From assembly GCA_945888585.1 (NCBI GenBank), contig CAMDAI010000043.1:1-8816 (forward strand): DNA of 8,816 nt, written 5' to 3'. This document shows positions 1 through 7,968 of this stretch, piece after piece (the first letter of the stretch is position 1; the number at the start of each line of letters is the position of its first letter). The stretch comes from Rickettsia typhi. GTDB taxonomy: Bacteria > Pseudomonadota > Alphaproteobacteria > Rickettsiales > UBA1997. Below the pieces are notes generated by a model that was not told where the DNA came from, ran no database searches, and worked only from the letters and a program-made list of their open reading frames with translations. The position numbers were made by a program, and so were the translations under genes.

Positions 1-12
1 TTTGTGTTAGTT

Positions 13-1806
13 ATGAGGCTTAAAAACAGCAGCAAAATTTCCTTATTGGTTATACTTGTCATATCGTTACTGGTAATTCCTCCTTACTATTTTTTTGTTC
101 ACAAAAAAGCACCAAAAGCTTTAAATACAAATGATACTTGGACAGGTGAAGGTTATTCTGGTTTTCGTGATTTAGTTGTGGTTAATGGCAAGAAACATAT
201 GATATCAACTTCTCATGAAATGGCCTCTATTGCTGGTCAGGAAGTTTTAAAAAAAGGTGGTAATGCTATTGATGCCGTAATTGCCGCTCAAATGGTTTTA
301 AATGTAGTTGAGCCTCAATCTTCAGGTATTGGCGGGGGTGCATTTTTATTATACTATAATGCTAAAACTAAAGAAACTCATTACTATAATGGTCGAGAAA
401 CCGCGCCACAATCTGCGAGTGACAAAATCTTTTTAGATGCCAATGGCAAGCCAAGAGAGTTTAGTGATGTTATTCATGGAGGCTTATCAGTTGGAACCCC
501 TGGTTTATTAAAACTTCTAAAAGCAGTTCATGAAAAATATGGAAAATTACCTTGGGAAGAATTATTTGATCCAGCCATTAAAATAGCAGATGTTGGTTTT
601 CCAATGGACAACAGAATTACAGTAATTACTAATAATCTAAATTCTCTAAAAGAATTCGATCCTCTAGCTAAATTTTATTATGATAAAGATGGAAAATCTA
701 AACCAATTGGTGATTTGATTAGAAATCCGGAATTATCCGATACTTTTAAAATTATTGCTAAAGAAGGAATTGATCCATTTTATAATGGCAAAATTGCTGA
801 TGATATAGTTGCTGCGGTTAAAGATTCTAAAATTAATCCTGGATATTTGTCTAAACAGGATTTAGAGGATTATCAAATAAAAGAGGGTGATTTAATTTGC
901 GGAACTTATCGGGTTAAATATAAAATTTGCTCAATGCCACTTCCTAGTTCTGGAGGGGTTACCATGTTACAAATTTTAGGAATTTTAGAAAATTTTGATT
1001 TATCTAAAATGAAGCCATCTTCTCTAGAGGCAGTGCATTTAATTTCAGAAGCAACAAGATTAGCTTATGCTGATCGTAATAAATATTTGGCTGATGTAGC
1101 TAATGTTCCGGTTGCTGAAATGCTTGATAAGAGTTATTTAAAAGAAAGAAGTGCTTTAATTAATTTATATAAAGCTATGCCGAAAGTTGAGTCAGGAATC
1201 TTCTTAGGATCTGATAAATTGGGCTATGTTATTAATGATAAAAGTGAGCGTTCTTCAACAACAAACATTTCAGTAATTGATGATGAAGGTAATGCTATAG
1301 TTATGACTAGTTCAATTGAATATTTATTTGGCTCCGGGCTAATGGTCGATGGCTTTGTTTTGAATAATCAATTAACTGATTTTTCTTTTGTTCCAGAAAT
1401 TGATGGAAAGCCGGTAGCTAACCGTTTAGAGCCTAAAAAACAGCCTATAAGTTCGATGAGTCCAACTTTTATTTTTAATAATGATAATGGAAAATTATTG
1501 ATGGTAGTTGGATCTCCTGGCGGCCATAGGATTATTCAATATGTAGTTAAAACAATTATTGCCAATTTAGATTGGAATATGGACATTCAAAAAGCAATTT
1601 CTCTTCCAAATCATGTAGTGTTAAATGATATAATTGAATTGGAGAACAGAACTTCTTTAGTTGAATTACAAAAAAAATTGGTTGAGATGGGACATAAAAC
1701 TAAAATTGTAGACATTACTAGCGGAATAAGCGCAATTACTGTTAGTGATAGCGGTTTATCTGGCGGTGCTGACCCAAGAAGAAGTGGGATTGCGGCAGGA
1801 TTTTAA
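13..1806 (+). CDS. ggt: Gamma-glutamyltransferase (glutathione hydrolase), membrane-anchored
   Basis: An N-terminal-nucleophile enzyme that removes the gamma-glutamyl group from glutathione and related peptides, normally in the periplasm. With ATG at 13 the product is 598 aa, near the family's usual 550-600. A GTG at 4 is also in frame and the frame is open to the window edge, so the start could lie upstream. After a basic stretch (RLKNSSK), residues about 10-30 form one hydrophobic helix without an obvious cleavage site, suggesting a signal anchor. The substrate-binding Arg is R128 in NGRETAP. The precursor should self-cleave before the first Thr of SSTTNISV (T416), giving large and small subunits. 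Small-subunit landmarks are NNQLTDFSF (Q453, D456), PISSMSP (S480, S481) and GSPGGHRI. The position of E. coli Asn411 appears to be Glu here (SSIEYLFGSG). It is the first gene of a tight run that includes glutamate-cysteine ligase. The family call is very secure; physiological substrate is not shown. Confidence 0.95.
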   Translation: MRLKNSSKISLLVILVISLLVIPPYYFFVHKKAPKALNTNDTWTGEGYSGFRDLVVVNGKKHMISTSHEMASIAGQEVLKKGGNAIDAVIAAQMVLNVVEPQSSGIGGGAFLLYYNAKTKETHYYNGRETAPQSASDKIFLDANGKPREFSDVIHGGLSVGTPGLLKLLKAVHEKYGKLPWEELFDPAIKIADVGFPMDNRITVITNNLNSLKEFDPLAKFYYDKDGKSKPIGDLIRNPELSDTFKIIAKEGIDPFYNGKIADDIVAAVKDSKINPGYLSKQDLEDYQIKEGDLICGTYRVKYKICSMPLPSSGGVTMLQILGILENFDLSKMKPSSLEAVHLISEATRLAYADRNKYLADVANVPVAEMLDKSYLKERSALINLYKAMPKVESGIFLGSDKLGYVINDKSERSSTTNISVIDDEGNAIVMTSSIEYLFGSGLMVDGFVLNNQLTDFSFVPEIDGKPVANRLEPKKQPISSMSPTFIFNNDNGKLLMVVGSPGGHRIIQYVVKTIIANLDWNMDIQKAISLPNHVVLNDIIELENRTSLVELQKKLVEMGHKTKIVDITSGISAITVSDSGLSGGADPRRSGIAAGF

Positions 1807-1823
1807 ATATTTTTAATATTATT

Positions 1824-2108
1824 ATGAAAGTACTAATTTTTAAGCCAGCCAAAACCACAATGCAATCCGGTAAGGCTGGAACCAGTAAATGGCTAATTAA
1901 ATATATTGAGCAGGAAAAAACCAGATCAACTAATAATGTTATGGGATGGACTAGTTCTGACAATACCGAAACTCAGATCAAATTGAAATTTAATAGTAAA
2001 GAAGAAGCTATTAAATATGCAATGGAACAAGATTATGATTATATTGTAGAAGAGCCGGAATTAGCCAAAGTCAAAAAGAAATCATACGCTAGTAATTTTA
2101 CTAGCTAG
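1824..2108 (+). CDS. NDUFS4-like accessory subunit of respiratory complex I (ETC complex I conserved-region family)
   Basis: A 94-aa protein matching the bacterial form of the 18-kDa complex I accessory subunit (NDUFS4 in mitochondria). It would sit on the cytoplasmic arm of NADH:ubiquinone oxidoreductase. Diagnostic segments are FKPAKTTMQSGKAGT near the N-terminus, MGWTSSDNTETQIKLKF in the middle (about residues 40-56), the helix SKEEAIKYAMEQ, and a C-terminal KKSYASNF. The length is close to the roughly 100 aa usual for alphaproteobacteria. It starts 17 bp after the ggt stop, with only A/T sequence and no Shine-Dalgarno motif in between, and is probably co-transcribed with its neighbours. 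It lies away from any nuo gene in this window, which is common for this subunit. The family call rests on recognised motifs; assembly into complex I is inferred from the family. Confidence 0.92.
   Translation: MKVLIFKPAKTTMQSGKAGTSKWLIKYIEQEKTRSTNNVMGWTSSDNTETQIKLKFNSKEEAIKYAMEQDYDYIVEEPELAKVKKKSYASNFTS
2088..2105 (+). repeat. Perfect short hairpin over the 3' end of the complex I subunit gene
   Basis: GCTAGTA (2088-2094), a four-base loop ATTT, then TACTAGC (2099-2105) form a perfect 7-bp inverted repeat in the last codons, ending one base before the stop codon is complete. A T-rich but interrupted tract follows at 2122-2132. It might protect the 3' end or weakly attenuate transcription before gshA. 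The lack of an immediate U-run argues against a real terminator, and chance is possible in AT-rich DNA. Confidence 0.3.
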
Positions 2109-2133
2109 CCGTCACTTAATTAATTTTATTTTC

Positions 2134-3372
2134 ATGCCAAAAATTTATCAGCTGTTGATCGAAAAAATCAATAATAAAAATGCCTTGATAGAAAGTTGGT
2201 TTCAAGAGAAATTTTCTAAAAATAAACCGCTATTTTATAACTCAGTTGATCTTAGATATTCTGGTTTTAAAATTGCTCCAATTGATACAAATTGTTTTCC
2301 GGCCGGATTTAACAATCTTTCCCAAAACTCTAAAATAATAGCCCAAACGGCAGTCAGAGATTTTTTAAAAAATAATTTTCCAGATGCAAAAAAAATTCTC
2401 ATTATTCCAGAAAATCATACTAGAAATTTTAGATATTTAGAAAATGTTTTAGCGCTTGCCCAAATTATTTCTGGAGTTGTTCAGGTTGATATTGGAAGTT
2501 TAATTCCTGAAATTGAAAATAATTTGGAAATTGATTTAGAAAATGGCAAAAAGATTATTTTACAAAAATTACTAAAAAATGGTGATAAAATTTTTACTAA
2601 AAATATCAAAAGTGGGGATATTTTTATTCCTGATTTAGTTATTTCTAATAATGATTTTACTGATGGTATTCCTGATTTTTTGAAAGATATAGATCAACCA
2701 ATTGTTCCTTCAGCTGCACTTGGCTGGCATCAAAGAACTAAATCAATTCATTTTGGAATATATAATAATTTAGCAAAAGAATTAGCTAATCTTATTGATA
2801 TTGATCCATGGTTAATTTCAACTATGCACTATACTTGCAATGAGATCAATTTTAAGGAGGGTAAGGGAGCCCAATATTTAGAAAATCAAGTTGATAAATT
2901 AATTTTAGAAATCAAAGAAAAGTATCAAGAATATAAGATAGATGCCGAGCCATATTGTTATATCAAAGCTGATAGCGGAACTTATGGTTTAGGAATGATG
3001 ACAGCCAAATCTTCTATGGATATAGCTGAAATTAATAAAAAAGAACGCAACAAAATGAACATCATCAAAGGTAATGTTCAAAATACTCACGTTATTATTC
3101 AGGAAGGAATTTTAACCATTGATCGAGTTAAAAATATTATTGCTGAGCCGATGATTTATTTGGTCAATGGTCAGGTGGTTGGCAATTTATTTAGAGTTAA
3201 TGAAAGTAGAAATAATATGATAAGTCTCAATGCGGCTGGTATGAGTTTTTATGATATGGATGATTTAAATGATGATGAATTGTTTTTGGGTTTGCCTAAA
3301 AATGAAGTGGTAAAAATTTATTCTTTAATAGCAAGATTAGCGGCGTTAGCTGCTTCCTCTGAAAGTTATTAG
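2134..3372 (+). CDS. gshA: Glutamate-cysteine ligase, Acidithiobacillus-type GshA family
   Basis: Predicted to join L-glutamate and L-cysteine with ATP to give gamma-glutamylcysteine, the first step of glutathione synthesis, in the cytoplasm. The 412-aa sequence matches the family first described in Acidithiobacillus ferrooxidans (PF08886 / TIGR02049 as I recall). It does not look like the E. coli-type or plant/alphaproteobacterial-type ligases. Key stretches are YNSVDLRYSGFKIAPIDTN at residues 35-53 followed by FPAGFNNL, the glycine-rich KADSGTYGLGMM (278-289), which looks like a nucleotide-binding loop, and FRVNES through NAAGMSF (about 353-372). The ATG at 2134 lies 25 bp after the previous stop with no Shine-Dalgarno motif. 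The next gene begins 7 bp after its stop. No gshB (glutathione synthase) is in the window. The family assignment is confident; enzyme activity is by homology. Confidence 0.9.
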   Translation: MPKIYQLLIEKINNKNALIESWFQEKFSKNKPLFYNSVDLRYSGFKIAPIDTNCFPAGFNNLSQNSKIIAQTAVRDFLKNNFPDAKKILIIPENHTRNFRYLENVLALAQIISGVVQVDIGSLIPEIENNLEIDLENGKKIILQKLLKNGDKIFTKNIKSGDIFIPDLVISNNDFTDGIPDFLKDIDQPIVPSAALGWHQRTKSIHFGIYNNLAKELANLIDIDPWLISTMHYTCNEINFKEGKGAQYLENQVDKLILEIKEKYQEYKIDAEPYCYIKADSGTYGLGMMTAKSSMDIAEINKKERNKMNIIKGNVQNTHVIIQEGILTIDRVKNIIAEPMIYLVNGQVVGNLFRVNESRNNMISLNAAGMSFYDMDDLNDDELFLGLPKNEVVKIYSLIARLAALAASSESY

Positions 3373-3379
3373 TAATCCT

Positions 3380-4132
3380 ATGAAAAAACCAATTATTATA
3401 ATTGTTGCCGACTATCGGGAAGGTAGTGAAACTGGCTATTCTAAGCGTTCTCATTATGCTTTAGGAAAAAATTATGTCGATATGATTAATCGTGCTGAAG
3501 GTGCAGCAATAATTGTTCCTTACGATTATGAAATGATAGATGATTATTTAAATATTGCTGATGGTTTAATGATTGTTGGTGGTTATTTTGATATTGATCC
3601 AAGAAGATATGGAGATTTAGAGATTCATCCAATGGTAAAATTTAACAAAACTAGAGAAGAATTTGAAGATAAGATAATTTCCAAAGCTTTGGAAAGAAAA
3701 ACTTTACCGATTTTTGGAATTTGCAACGGTATGCAATTAATTAATGTAATTCATGGTGGTTGTGTAATTCAGCATGTTCCGGATCAAGATGGTTGTATAG
3801 ATCATGAACAATGTAATAATCCGGAATTTAATGATTATCACAAACCATATCATTTGGTTAAAATTGAAAAGGATAGTAAGATCTTTGAAATTGGTGAAAA
3901 AGAAGAAATTAAAGTTAATTCTTCTCATCATCAAGCGGCTAAAAAAGTTGGTTCTGATATTAGAATAGCAGCTAGGGCTATCGATGGTGTAATTGAAGCA
4001 ATTGAACATAAAACTCATCCATTTTGTATTGGAGTTCAATGGCATCCAGAATATGTATCAAGTGAAATTGATGCTAAATTATTTTTTGCCTTTGTTAAAG
4101 CTTGTTTAAAATATAATAAATCTAAATCATAA
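3380..4132 (+). CDS. Class I glutamine-amidotransferase-like gamma-glutamyl hydrolase (peptidase C26, PuuD-like)
   Basis: A 250-aa cytoplasmic hydrolase with the class I glutamine amidotransferase fold, of the peptidase C26 type that includes gamma-glutamyl-GABA hydrolase. The full catalytic triad is visible: Cys115 in the nucleophile elbow FGICNGMQ, and His222 and Glu224 in QWHPEY. Other typical pieces are the N-terminal strand [25 protein letters not shown] (an oxyanion-region loop), and [13 protein letters not shown]. No synthetase domain is attached, so it should release glutamate by hydrolysis and not deliver ammonia. It lies 7 bp after gshA and 1 bp before the next gene. A substrate related to glutathione, such as gamma-glutamyl peptides or conjugates, is therefore plausible. 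This resembles plant cytosolic GGP1, also a class I amidotransferase-like gamma-glutamyl peptidase. Polyamine-related gamma-Glu-GABA remains possible, but no puu genes are present. Confidence 0.9.
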   Translation: MKKPIIIIVADYREGSETGYSKRSHYALGKNYVDMINRAEGAAIIVPYDYEMIDDYLNIADGLMIVGGYFDIDPRRYGDLEIHPMVKFNKTREEFEDKIISKALERKTLPIFGICNGMQLINVIHGGCVIQHVPDQDGCIDHEQCNNPEFNDYHKPYHLVKIEKDSKIFEIGEKEEIKVNSSHHQAAKKVGSDIRIAARAIDGVIEAIEHKTHPFCIGVQWHPEYVSSEIDAKLFFAFVKACLKYNKSKS

Positions 4133-4133
4133 A

Positions 4134-4868
4134 ATGACCATAAAAGAAATTAAAGGCGAGAGAATTGCTAAAGTAATTGCCAGAAGCGGATATTGTTCAA
4201 GAAGAGGTGCAGAAGAATTAATTGTTGAGGGTAGGGTTAAGGTTAATGGCGTAACTATTGAAAGCCCGGCTGTAATAATTACTGATCAATCAATTAAAAT
4301 TGATAATCAGTTAATTAATAAAAAAGAGCCAACTAAATTATGGGTTTTTCATAAGCCGAAAGGTTATATTACAACTTCTAAAGATCCTGAGGGCAGAAAA
4401 ACAATTTTTGAAATTTTGCCTAAAAATCTTCCGCGAGTAATTTCAGTTGGAAGATTAGATATCAACACTGAAGGTTTATTAATTTTAACTAATGATGGCG
4501 AAGCATCACGCTATATGGAACTTCCTAAAAATGCTTGGACCAGAAATTATCGAGCTCGGGTTTATGGAATAATTGATATGGAAAGATTAAAAAAGTTAGA
4601 AAACGGCATTAGAATTGACGGTGTAGTTTACGGATCAATTAAAGTTGAAATGGAGCAGGAAAGAGATTTTAATTCTTGGTTAAAAGTTTCTTTAAGCGAA
4701 GGAAAAAATCGCGAAATTAAAAAGGTATTTGAATATTTCGGTCTTCAGGTTAATCGTTTGATTAGAACTTCATTTGGCCCATTTCACTTGGGAAATTTAC
4801 CTATTGGTGCAGTTAAAGAAGTTCCAGCAAATGTAGTAAAGGAAACCTTAGGAAAAATTTTGAATTAA
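4134..4868 (+). CDS. rluB: rRNA pseudouridine synthase, RsuA/RluB family
   Basis: A 244-aa enzyme that isomerises a uridine in ribosomal RNA to pseudouridine. The N-terminus (about residues 8-60) is an S4 RNA-binding domain: [15 protein letters not shown] followed by [13 protein letters not shown]. The catalytic domain opens with [13 protein letters not shown] and carries the active-site Asp109 in [31 protein letters not shown] and [12 protein letters not shown] near the C-terminus are also typical. The family members RsuA, RluB, RluE and RluF act on different sites. RluB (23S rRNA, peptidyl-transferase region) is the most widespread and the usual alphaproteobacterial label, but the exact target is not proved by sequence. 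The start is 1 bp after the preceding stop, so it is almost certainly the last gene of that transcript. Its 3' end overlaps folK on the opposite strand by 21 bp. Confidence 0.93.
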   Translation: MTIKEIKGERIAKVIARSGYCSRRGAEELIVEGRVKVNGVTIESPAVIITDQSIKIDNQLINKKEPTKLWVFHKPKGYITTSKDPEGRKTIFEILPKNLPRVISVGRLDINTEGLLILTNDGEASRYMELPKNAWTRNYRARVYGIIDMERLKKLENGIRIDGVVYGSIKVEMEQERDFNSWLKVSLSEGKNREIKKVFEYFGLQVNRLIRTSFGPFHLGNLPIGAVKEVPANVVKETLGKILN

Positions 4869-5303
4869 TTTCTGTTCAATTTCTCCGATAGTTTTAAGAA
4901 AGAAGTCACGCTTTAGAAGCCCAGGATGAGGAATTTGCAATTTTTCTTTGATATCAATTTTTAAGTTATCAATTAAAATAATATCTATATCAATTTCTCT
5001 TGGTCCCCATTTTCCGCGGTGGGTTCGGCCTAAATCATTTTCAATTTGTTTGATAATTTCTAGAATTTTAAGTGGTTCAAATTTATTTAAATCAACATCG
5101 GCACTTAAGGCTAAATTAAAAAAATCCATATCCCATTCTTTTGGAGAATCTGGTAAAAGCAAAGCTTTATTTTCAAGGATTGATGATTGTTTTAAGTTAG
5201 TTAATTCCAGTTTTTTTTGAAGCTCTTTAATGGCATTTTTCAAATAAGCTTTACGATCTCCAACATTTGATCCTAAAACGAAAACTATTCTTTTTTTTAG
5301 CAT
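4848..5303 (-). CDS. folK: 2-amino-4-hydroxy-6-hydroxymethyldihydropteridine diphosphokinase (HPPK)
   Basis: Transfers pyrophosphate from ATP to 6-hydroxymethyl-7,8-dihydropterin, the step before dihydropteroate synthase in folate synthesis; cytoplasmic. The 151-aa length matches a single-domain HPPK (E. coli about 159 aa). Motifs in order are [11 protein letters not shown] at the N-terminus, the segment [12 protein letters not shown] that corresponds to the pterin-side strand, [19 protein letters not shown] with Mg-binding Asp105 and Asp107, and [13 protein letters not shown] near the C-terminus. It is the only minus-strand gene seen. It stands alone without folP or folB, is convergent with the pseudouridine synthase (21-bp tail overlap) and is divergent from lysS across 59 bp. 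No Shine-Dalgarno precedes the ATG. Only one sensible start exists, because the conserved core begins at residue 6. Confidence 0.95.
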   Translation of the reverse strand: MLKKRIVFVLGSNVGDRKAYLKNAIKELQKKLELTNLKQSSILENKALLLPDSPKEWDMDFFNLALSADVDLNKFEPLKILEIIKQIENDLGRTHRGKWGPREIDIDIILIDNLKIDIKEKLQIPHPGLLKRDFFLKTIGEIEQKLIQNFS

Positions 5304-5316
5304 TTTTAAAAAAATG

Positions 5317-5344
5317 ATTTAATGTAGAAGCTTGTTGCCGTCAA
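5317..5344 (-). promoter_or_regulatory. Candidate sigma-70-type promoter for folK
   Basis: On the minus strand, TTGACG (5344-5339) matches the -35 consensus at five of six positions. After a 16-bp spacer, TTAAAT (5322-5317) matches the -10 consensus at four of six. Transcription would begin near 5310, only about 7 bases before the folK ATG (5303-5301), giving a nearly leaderless message with no ribosome-binding site. This is found by eye only. I could not find an equally good promoter for lysS in the same 59-bp gap. Confidence 0.35.
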
Positions 5345-5362
5345 TGTAAATCATTAAAAATC

Positions 5363-6973
5363 ATGAGTCAAAATCTAAAAGAAAATCTTGGGGAAATTTA
5401 TCTAAATAATCAGTCTTGGCCTTTTATTGAAGCCAGAAGAATTTTGGAAAAAATTGGCGGAAAAACTCCAGCCAAAGGTTATGTGTTATTTGAAACTGGC
5501 TATGGCCCATCAGGATTACCGCATATCGGAACTTTTGGTGAAGTGGTTCGAACTTTATTTGTAAAACATGCGTTTGAGTGTTTGGCGCCCGAAATTCCAA
5601 CTCGTTTATTTTGTGTTTCCGATGATATTGATGGGCTGCGTAAAGTGCCGGATAATGTACCGAATCAAGATTTAGTTCGCACCAATTTAGGAAAACCACT
5701 GACGAAAGTTCCAGATCCCTTTGGAACTCATGAAAGTTATGGTCATCACATGAATGCTAGGCTTCGTTCTTTTTTGGATCGCTTCGGATTTGAATATGAA
5801 TTTATTAGTGCTACCGATAAATATAAATCAGGAGCATTTGATTCTACCATGCTGCGTGTTTTAGAAAAATATGACGAGATTATGGCAATTATGCTGCCAA
5901 GCCTAGGTTCTGAGCGTCAGGAAACCTATAGTCCATTTATGCCAATTGACCCAGAAAGCGGAAAAGTGATTGATAAAGGTGTGAAAGGTGTAAATAAAGC
6001 CAAAGGAACTGTTATTTATATTGATGAAAATAATAAGGAAAAAGAAATCCCAGTAACTGGTGGAAACTGCAAGTTGCAATGGAAAGTAGATTTTGGAGCA
6101 AGATGGTACAGCTTAGAAGTAGATTATGAAATCTATGGAAAAGATCACTATCCCAATGAAAAAATTTATCGTTCTATTTGTGAAGCTTTAGGAAAAACTC
6201 CACCAGTTAATTTTTTCTATGAAATGTTTTTAAGTGAAGATGGAGCTAAAATTTCTAAATCAGCCGGAAATGGAATTTCAGTGGAAGAGTGGTTGAAGTA
6301 CGCTCCAGAAGAGTCAATAGCACTTTACATGTATCAAAAACCTAAAACTGCTAAAAGGCTTTATTTTGATGTAATTCCAAAAGCAATGGATGAATATTTA
6401 ACATTTTTAAATTCATACCCAACTGAAGATGAGGCTAAGAGAATAGATAATCCAGTGTTTCACATTCATTTTGCCAAGCCTAATAAACCTGTTCCAAAAC
6501 TAGAATTTAATTTAAGCTATTCACTTTTATTAAATTTAGCCAGCGCTTGCAACCCAGAAAATGATTCGGTTCTTTGGGGTTTCATTTCTAAATATCAAGA
6601 TGGCGGGGAAAAAATATTAACCAAAGAAAATTCTCCACTTTTAGCTAAAATGGTGAATTGTGCTATCAGCTATTATAATGATTTCATTAAAGCTAATAAA
6701 AAATATCGCGGGGCAACTGAAATTGAAAAAGCGGCAATTCTAGATTTAAAATCAACCCTACAAAATATGGATAAAAATGCTGATGCGGCTTTTATTCAAA
6801 CTCAAGTTTTTGAAATTGGAAAAAAACATGGCTATGAAAAAAATATGCGTGATTGGTTTTCCGCTCTTTATCAAATTTTGTTAGGCCAAGATCAAGGCCC
6901 AAGGATGGGCTCATTCATTGCTCTTTACGGAGTTGATGGATTTGTAAAGATGATTGAAGAAAAACTAAAATGA
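5363..6973 (+). CDS. lysS: Lysyl-tRNA synthetase, class I
   Basis: Charges tRNA-Lys with lysine in the cytoplasm. This is the class I (Rossmann-fold) LysRS found in archaea and most alphaproteobacteria, not the class II enzyme of E. coli. The 536-aa length fits. The first signature is GPSGLPHIGTFGE, with HIGT at residues 54-57 taking the place of HIGH. The second is KISKS at 296-300 (ISKSAGNGIS), the KMSKS loop that binds ATP. VDFGARWYSLEVDYEIYGKD upstream of KISKS (shown only in part, about 243-261) is a conserved active-site segment. The C-terminal half is the helical anticodon-binding region. The ATG at 5363 has no Shine-Dalgarno and lies 59 bp from the divergent folK start. The stop TGA overlaps the ATG of the next gene in an ATGA, so the two are probably translationally coupled. 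Confidence 0.96.
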   Translation: MSQNLKENLGEIYLNNQSWPFIEARRILEKIGGKTPAKGYVLFETGYGPSGLPHIGTFGEVVRTLFVKHAFECLAPEIPTRLFCVSDDIDGLRKVPDNVPNQDLVRTNLGKPLTKVPDPFGTHESYGHHMNARLRSFLDRFGFEYEFISATDKYKSGAFDSTMLRVLEKYDEIMAIMLPSLGSERQETYSPFMPIDPESGKVIDKGVKGVNKAKGTVIYIDENNKEKEIPVTGGNCKLQWKVDFGARWYSLEVDYEIYGKDHYPNEKIYRSICEALGKTPPVNFFYEMFLSEDGAKISKSAGNGISVEEWLKYAPEESIALYMYQKPKTAKRLYFDVIPKAMDEYLTFLNSYPTEDEAKRIDNPVFHIHFAKPNKPVPKLEFNLSYSLLLNLASACNPENDSVLWGFISKYQDGGEKILTKENSPLLAKMVNCAISYYNDFIKANKKYRGATEIEKAAILDLKSTLQNMDKNADAAFIQTQVFEIGKKHGYEKNMRDWFSALYQILLGQDQGPRMGSFIALYGVDGFVKMIEEKLK

Positions 6974-7935
6974 CAAAAGAAATAGAAACATTTTTTATAC
7001 ATTTTGATACCAGAGGAAATGATGGGGAAGTGATTCATCAAATATCTCTTGAAACTTTTATTAAAACCTCACAAAGTCTAAGAAAAATCCTTGATGGTCT
7101 TAATCAAGAATTTTTTAATAAAAAACTAGAAGATATTGAAATTTTAGTTTTGCCACCTGAGGATGGAGGTCTTCTTCAGAAACTTGCGTTTATAATTACT
7201 ACTCTCAGTGCCTGTACTATATTGCCAATTATTTCAGAAATATCAATTGGGGCCTATACTGAGATTACTGGTGAGGAACCAAAAGAAACTGGACAAACTC
7301 TTATTAAGCTAGTTAAAAAATTCTTGGAAACAGACAATGATGAATTACAAAACAAAAAAATAATACAAAGAAATTTCCCAAAATCCTTTGCTGGACGCAG
7401 TGATTTCTACAATGCTTGTATAGCTGATGATTCAATTAAAGGAGTTGAGTTTTGCAAAGATTATCAATTTATTACTAGATCAAAATTTATTAATTTTTGC
7501 AATAAACCAATAGAAAATAAACTGCTTCCTGAATATAAAATTCACAAATTAGCAATACTTCTTTCAGTAACTAATAAGCCATCAAAAAAGAAAGGGAAAG
7601 AAACTAAATTAAATTGGAAAGGTCAAGATACTACAAATAAAAAAATATTAGAATTTTCTTTAGAAGATGGTAATTTTAATACAAGTTTTATCAATGGAAA
7701 ATATCCTTTAGATGGTAACCTCGGTAATGTAATGATTGCAGATTTTGTATATCATAAAGTTGAAGTTGATGGGGAAATAGATCCAAAAAAAACAAGGATT
7801 GTTGCAACCAAGGTTTATTATTTTAACAAGGAAATCATTAAAATTCCCGATAATTTAAAAATTATAACAGTTGGAGAATCTGGAGAAACAAAAAATAGTT
7901 TGGAGCCAGACCTATTTAGCTCAATTAAACATTAA
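6970..7935 (+). CDS. Uncharacterised 321-aa protein with a central hydrophobic segment, coupled to lysS
   Basis: I cannot assign a named family. Three parts can be seen. Residues about 7-62 look like an alpha/beta module: strand FFIHFD, helix around SLETFIKTSQSLRKILDGL, strand IEILVLPP. Residues about 67-95 (GLLQKLAFIITTLSACTILP and onward) are strongly hydrophobic and could be one membrane helix, a short hairpin or a buried helical pair. Residues about 190-300 are strand-rich, with LNWKGQD, FSLEDGNF and RIVATKVYYF. From memory this pattern (N-terminal module, hydrophobic stretch, C-terminal beta domain) resembles widespread hypothetical proteins of accessory regions; that is recollection, not a search. 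No signal peptide and no obvious catalytic motif are visible. Its ATG overlaps the lysS stop by 4 bp, and the DUF3800 gene follows after 33 bp, so the pair probably travels together. Base composition is like that of its neighbours. Confidence 0.85.
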   Translation: MTKEIETFFIHFDTRGNDGEVIHQISLETFIKTSQSLRKILDGLNQEFFNKKLEDIEILVLPPEDGGLLQKLAFIITTLSACTILPIISEISIGAYTEITGEEPKETGQTLIKLVKKFLETDNDELQNKKIIQRNFPKSFAGRSDFYNACIADDSIKGVEFCKDYQFITRSKFINFCNKPIENKLLPEYKIHKLAILLSVTNKPSKKKGKETKLNWKGQDTTNKKILEFSLEDGNFNTSFINGKYPLDGNLGNVMIADFVYHKVEVDGEIDPKKTRIVATKVYYFNKEIIKIPDNLKIITVGESGETKNSLEPDLFSSIKH

Positions 7936-7968
7936 AAATCATTACTAAACAAAAATACCTAAAGAACT

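Noticed and set aside
1742..1963. 73-codon open frame on the minus strand across the ggt / complex I junction
   Set aside because: It lies over two well-supported + strand genes, shows no recognisable motif, and reads as a shadow of AT-rich coding sequence.
3737..4045. 102-codon minus-strand open frame inside the C26 hydrolase gene
   Set aside because: Its product is rich in Phe, Ile and Asn, as expected from the reverse complement of AT-rich coding DNA; the + strand gene has its full catalytic triad.
4948..5220. 90-codon + strand open frame opposite folK
   Set aside because: folK is strongly supported by HPPK motifs on the minus strand; this frame has no domain and ends within folK.
5304..5362. 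Promoter for lysS in the divergent gap
   Set aside because: The best pairing (TTGTTG at 5332 with TAAAAA at 5355) would start transcription inside the gene, so it is not supported.
5424..5699. 91-codon minus-strand open frame within lysS
   Set aside because: It covers the HIGT-containing region of a clear class I LysRS and shows no independent coding evidence.
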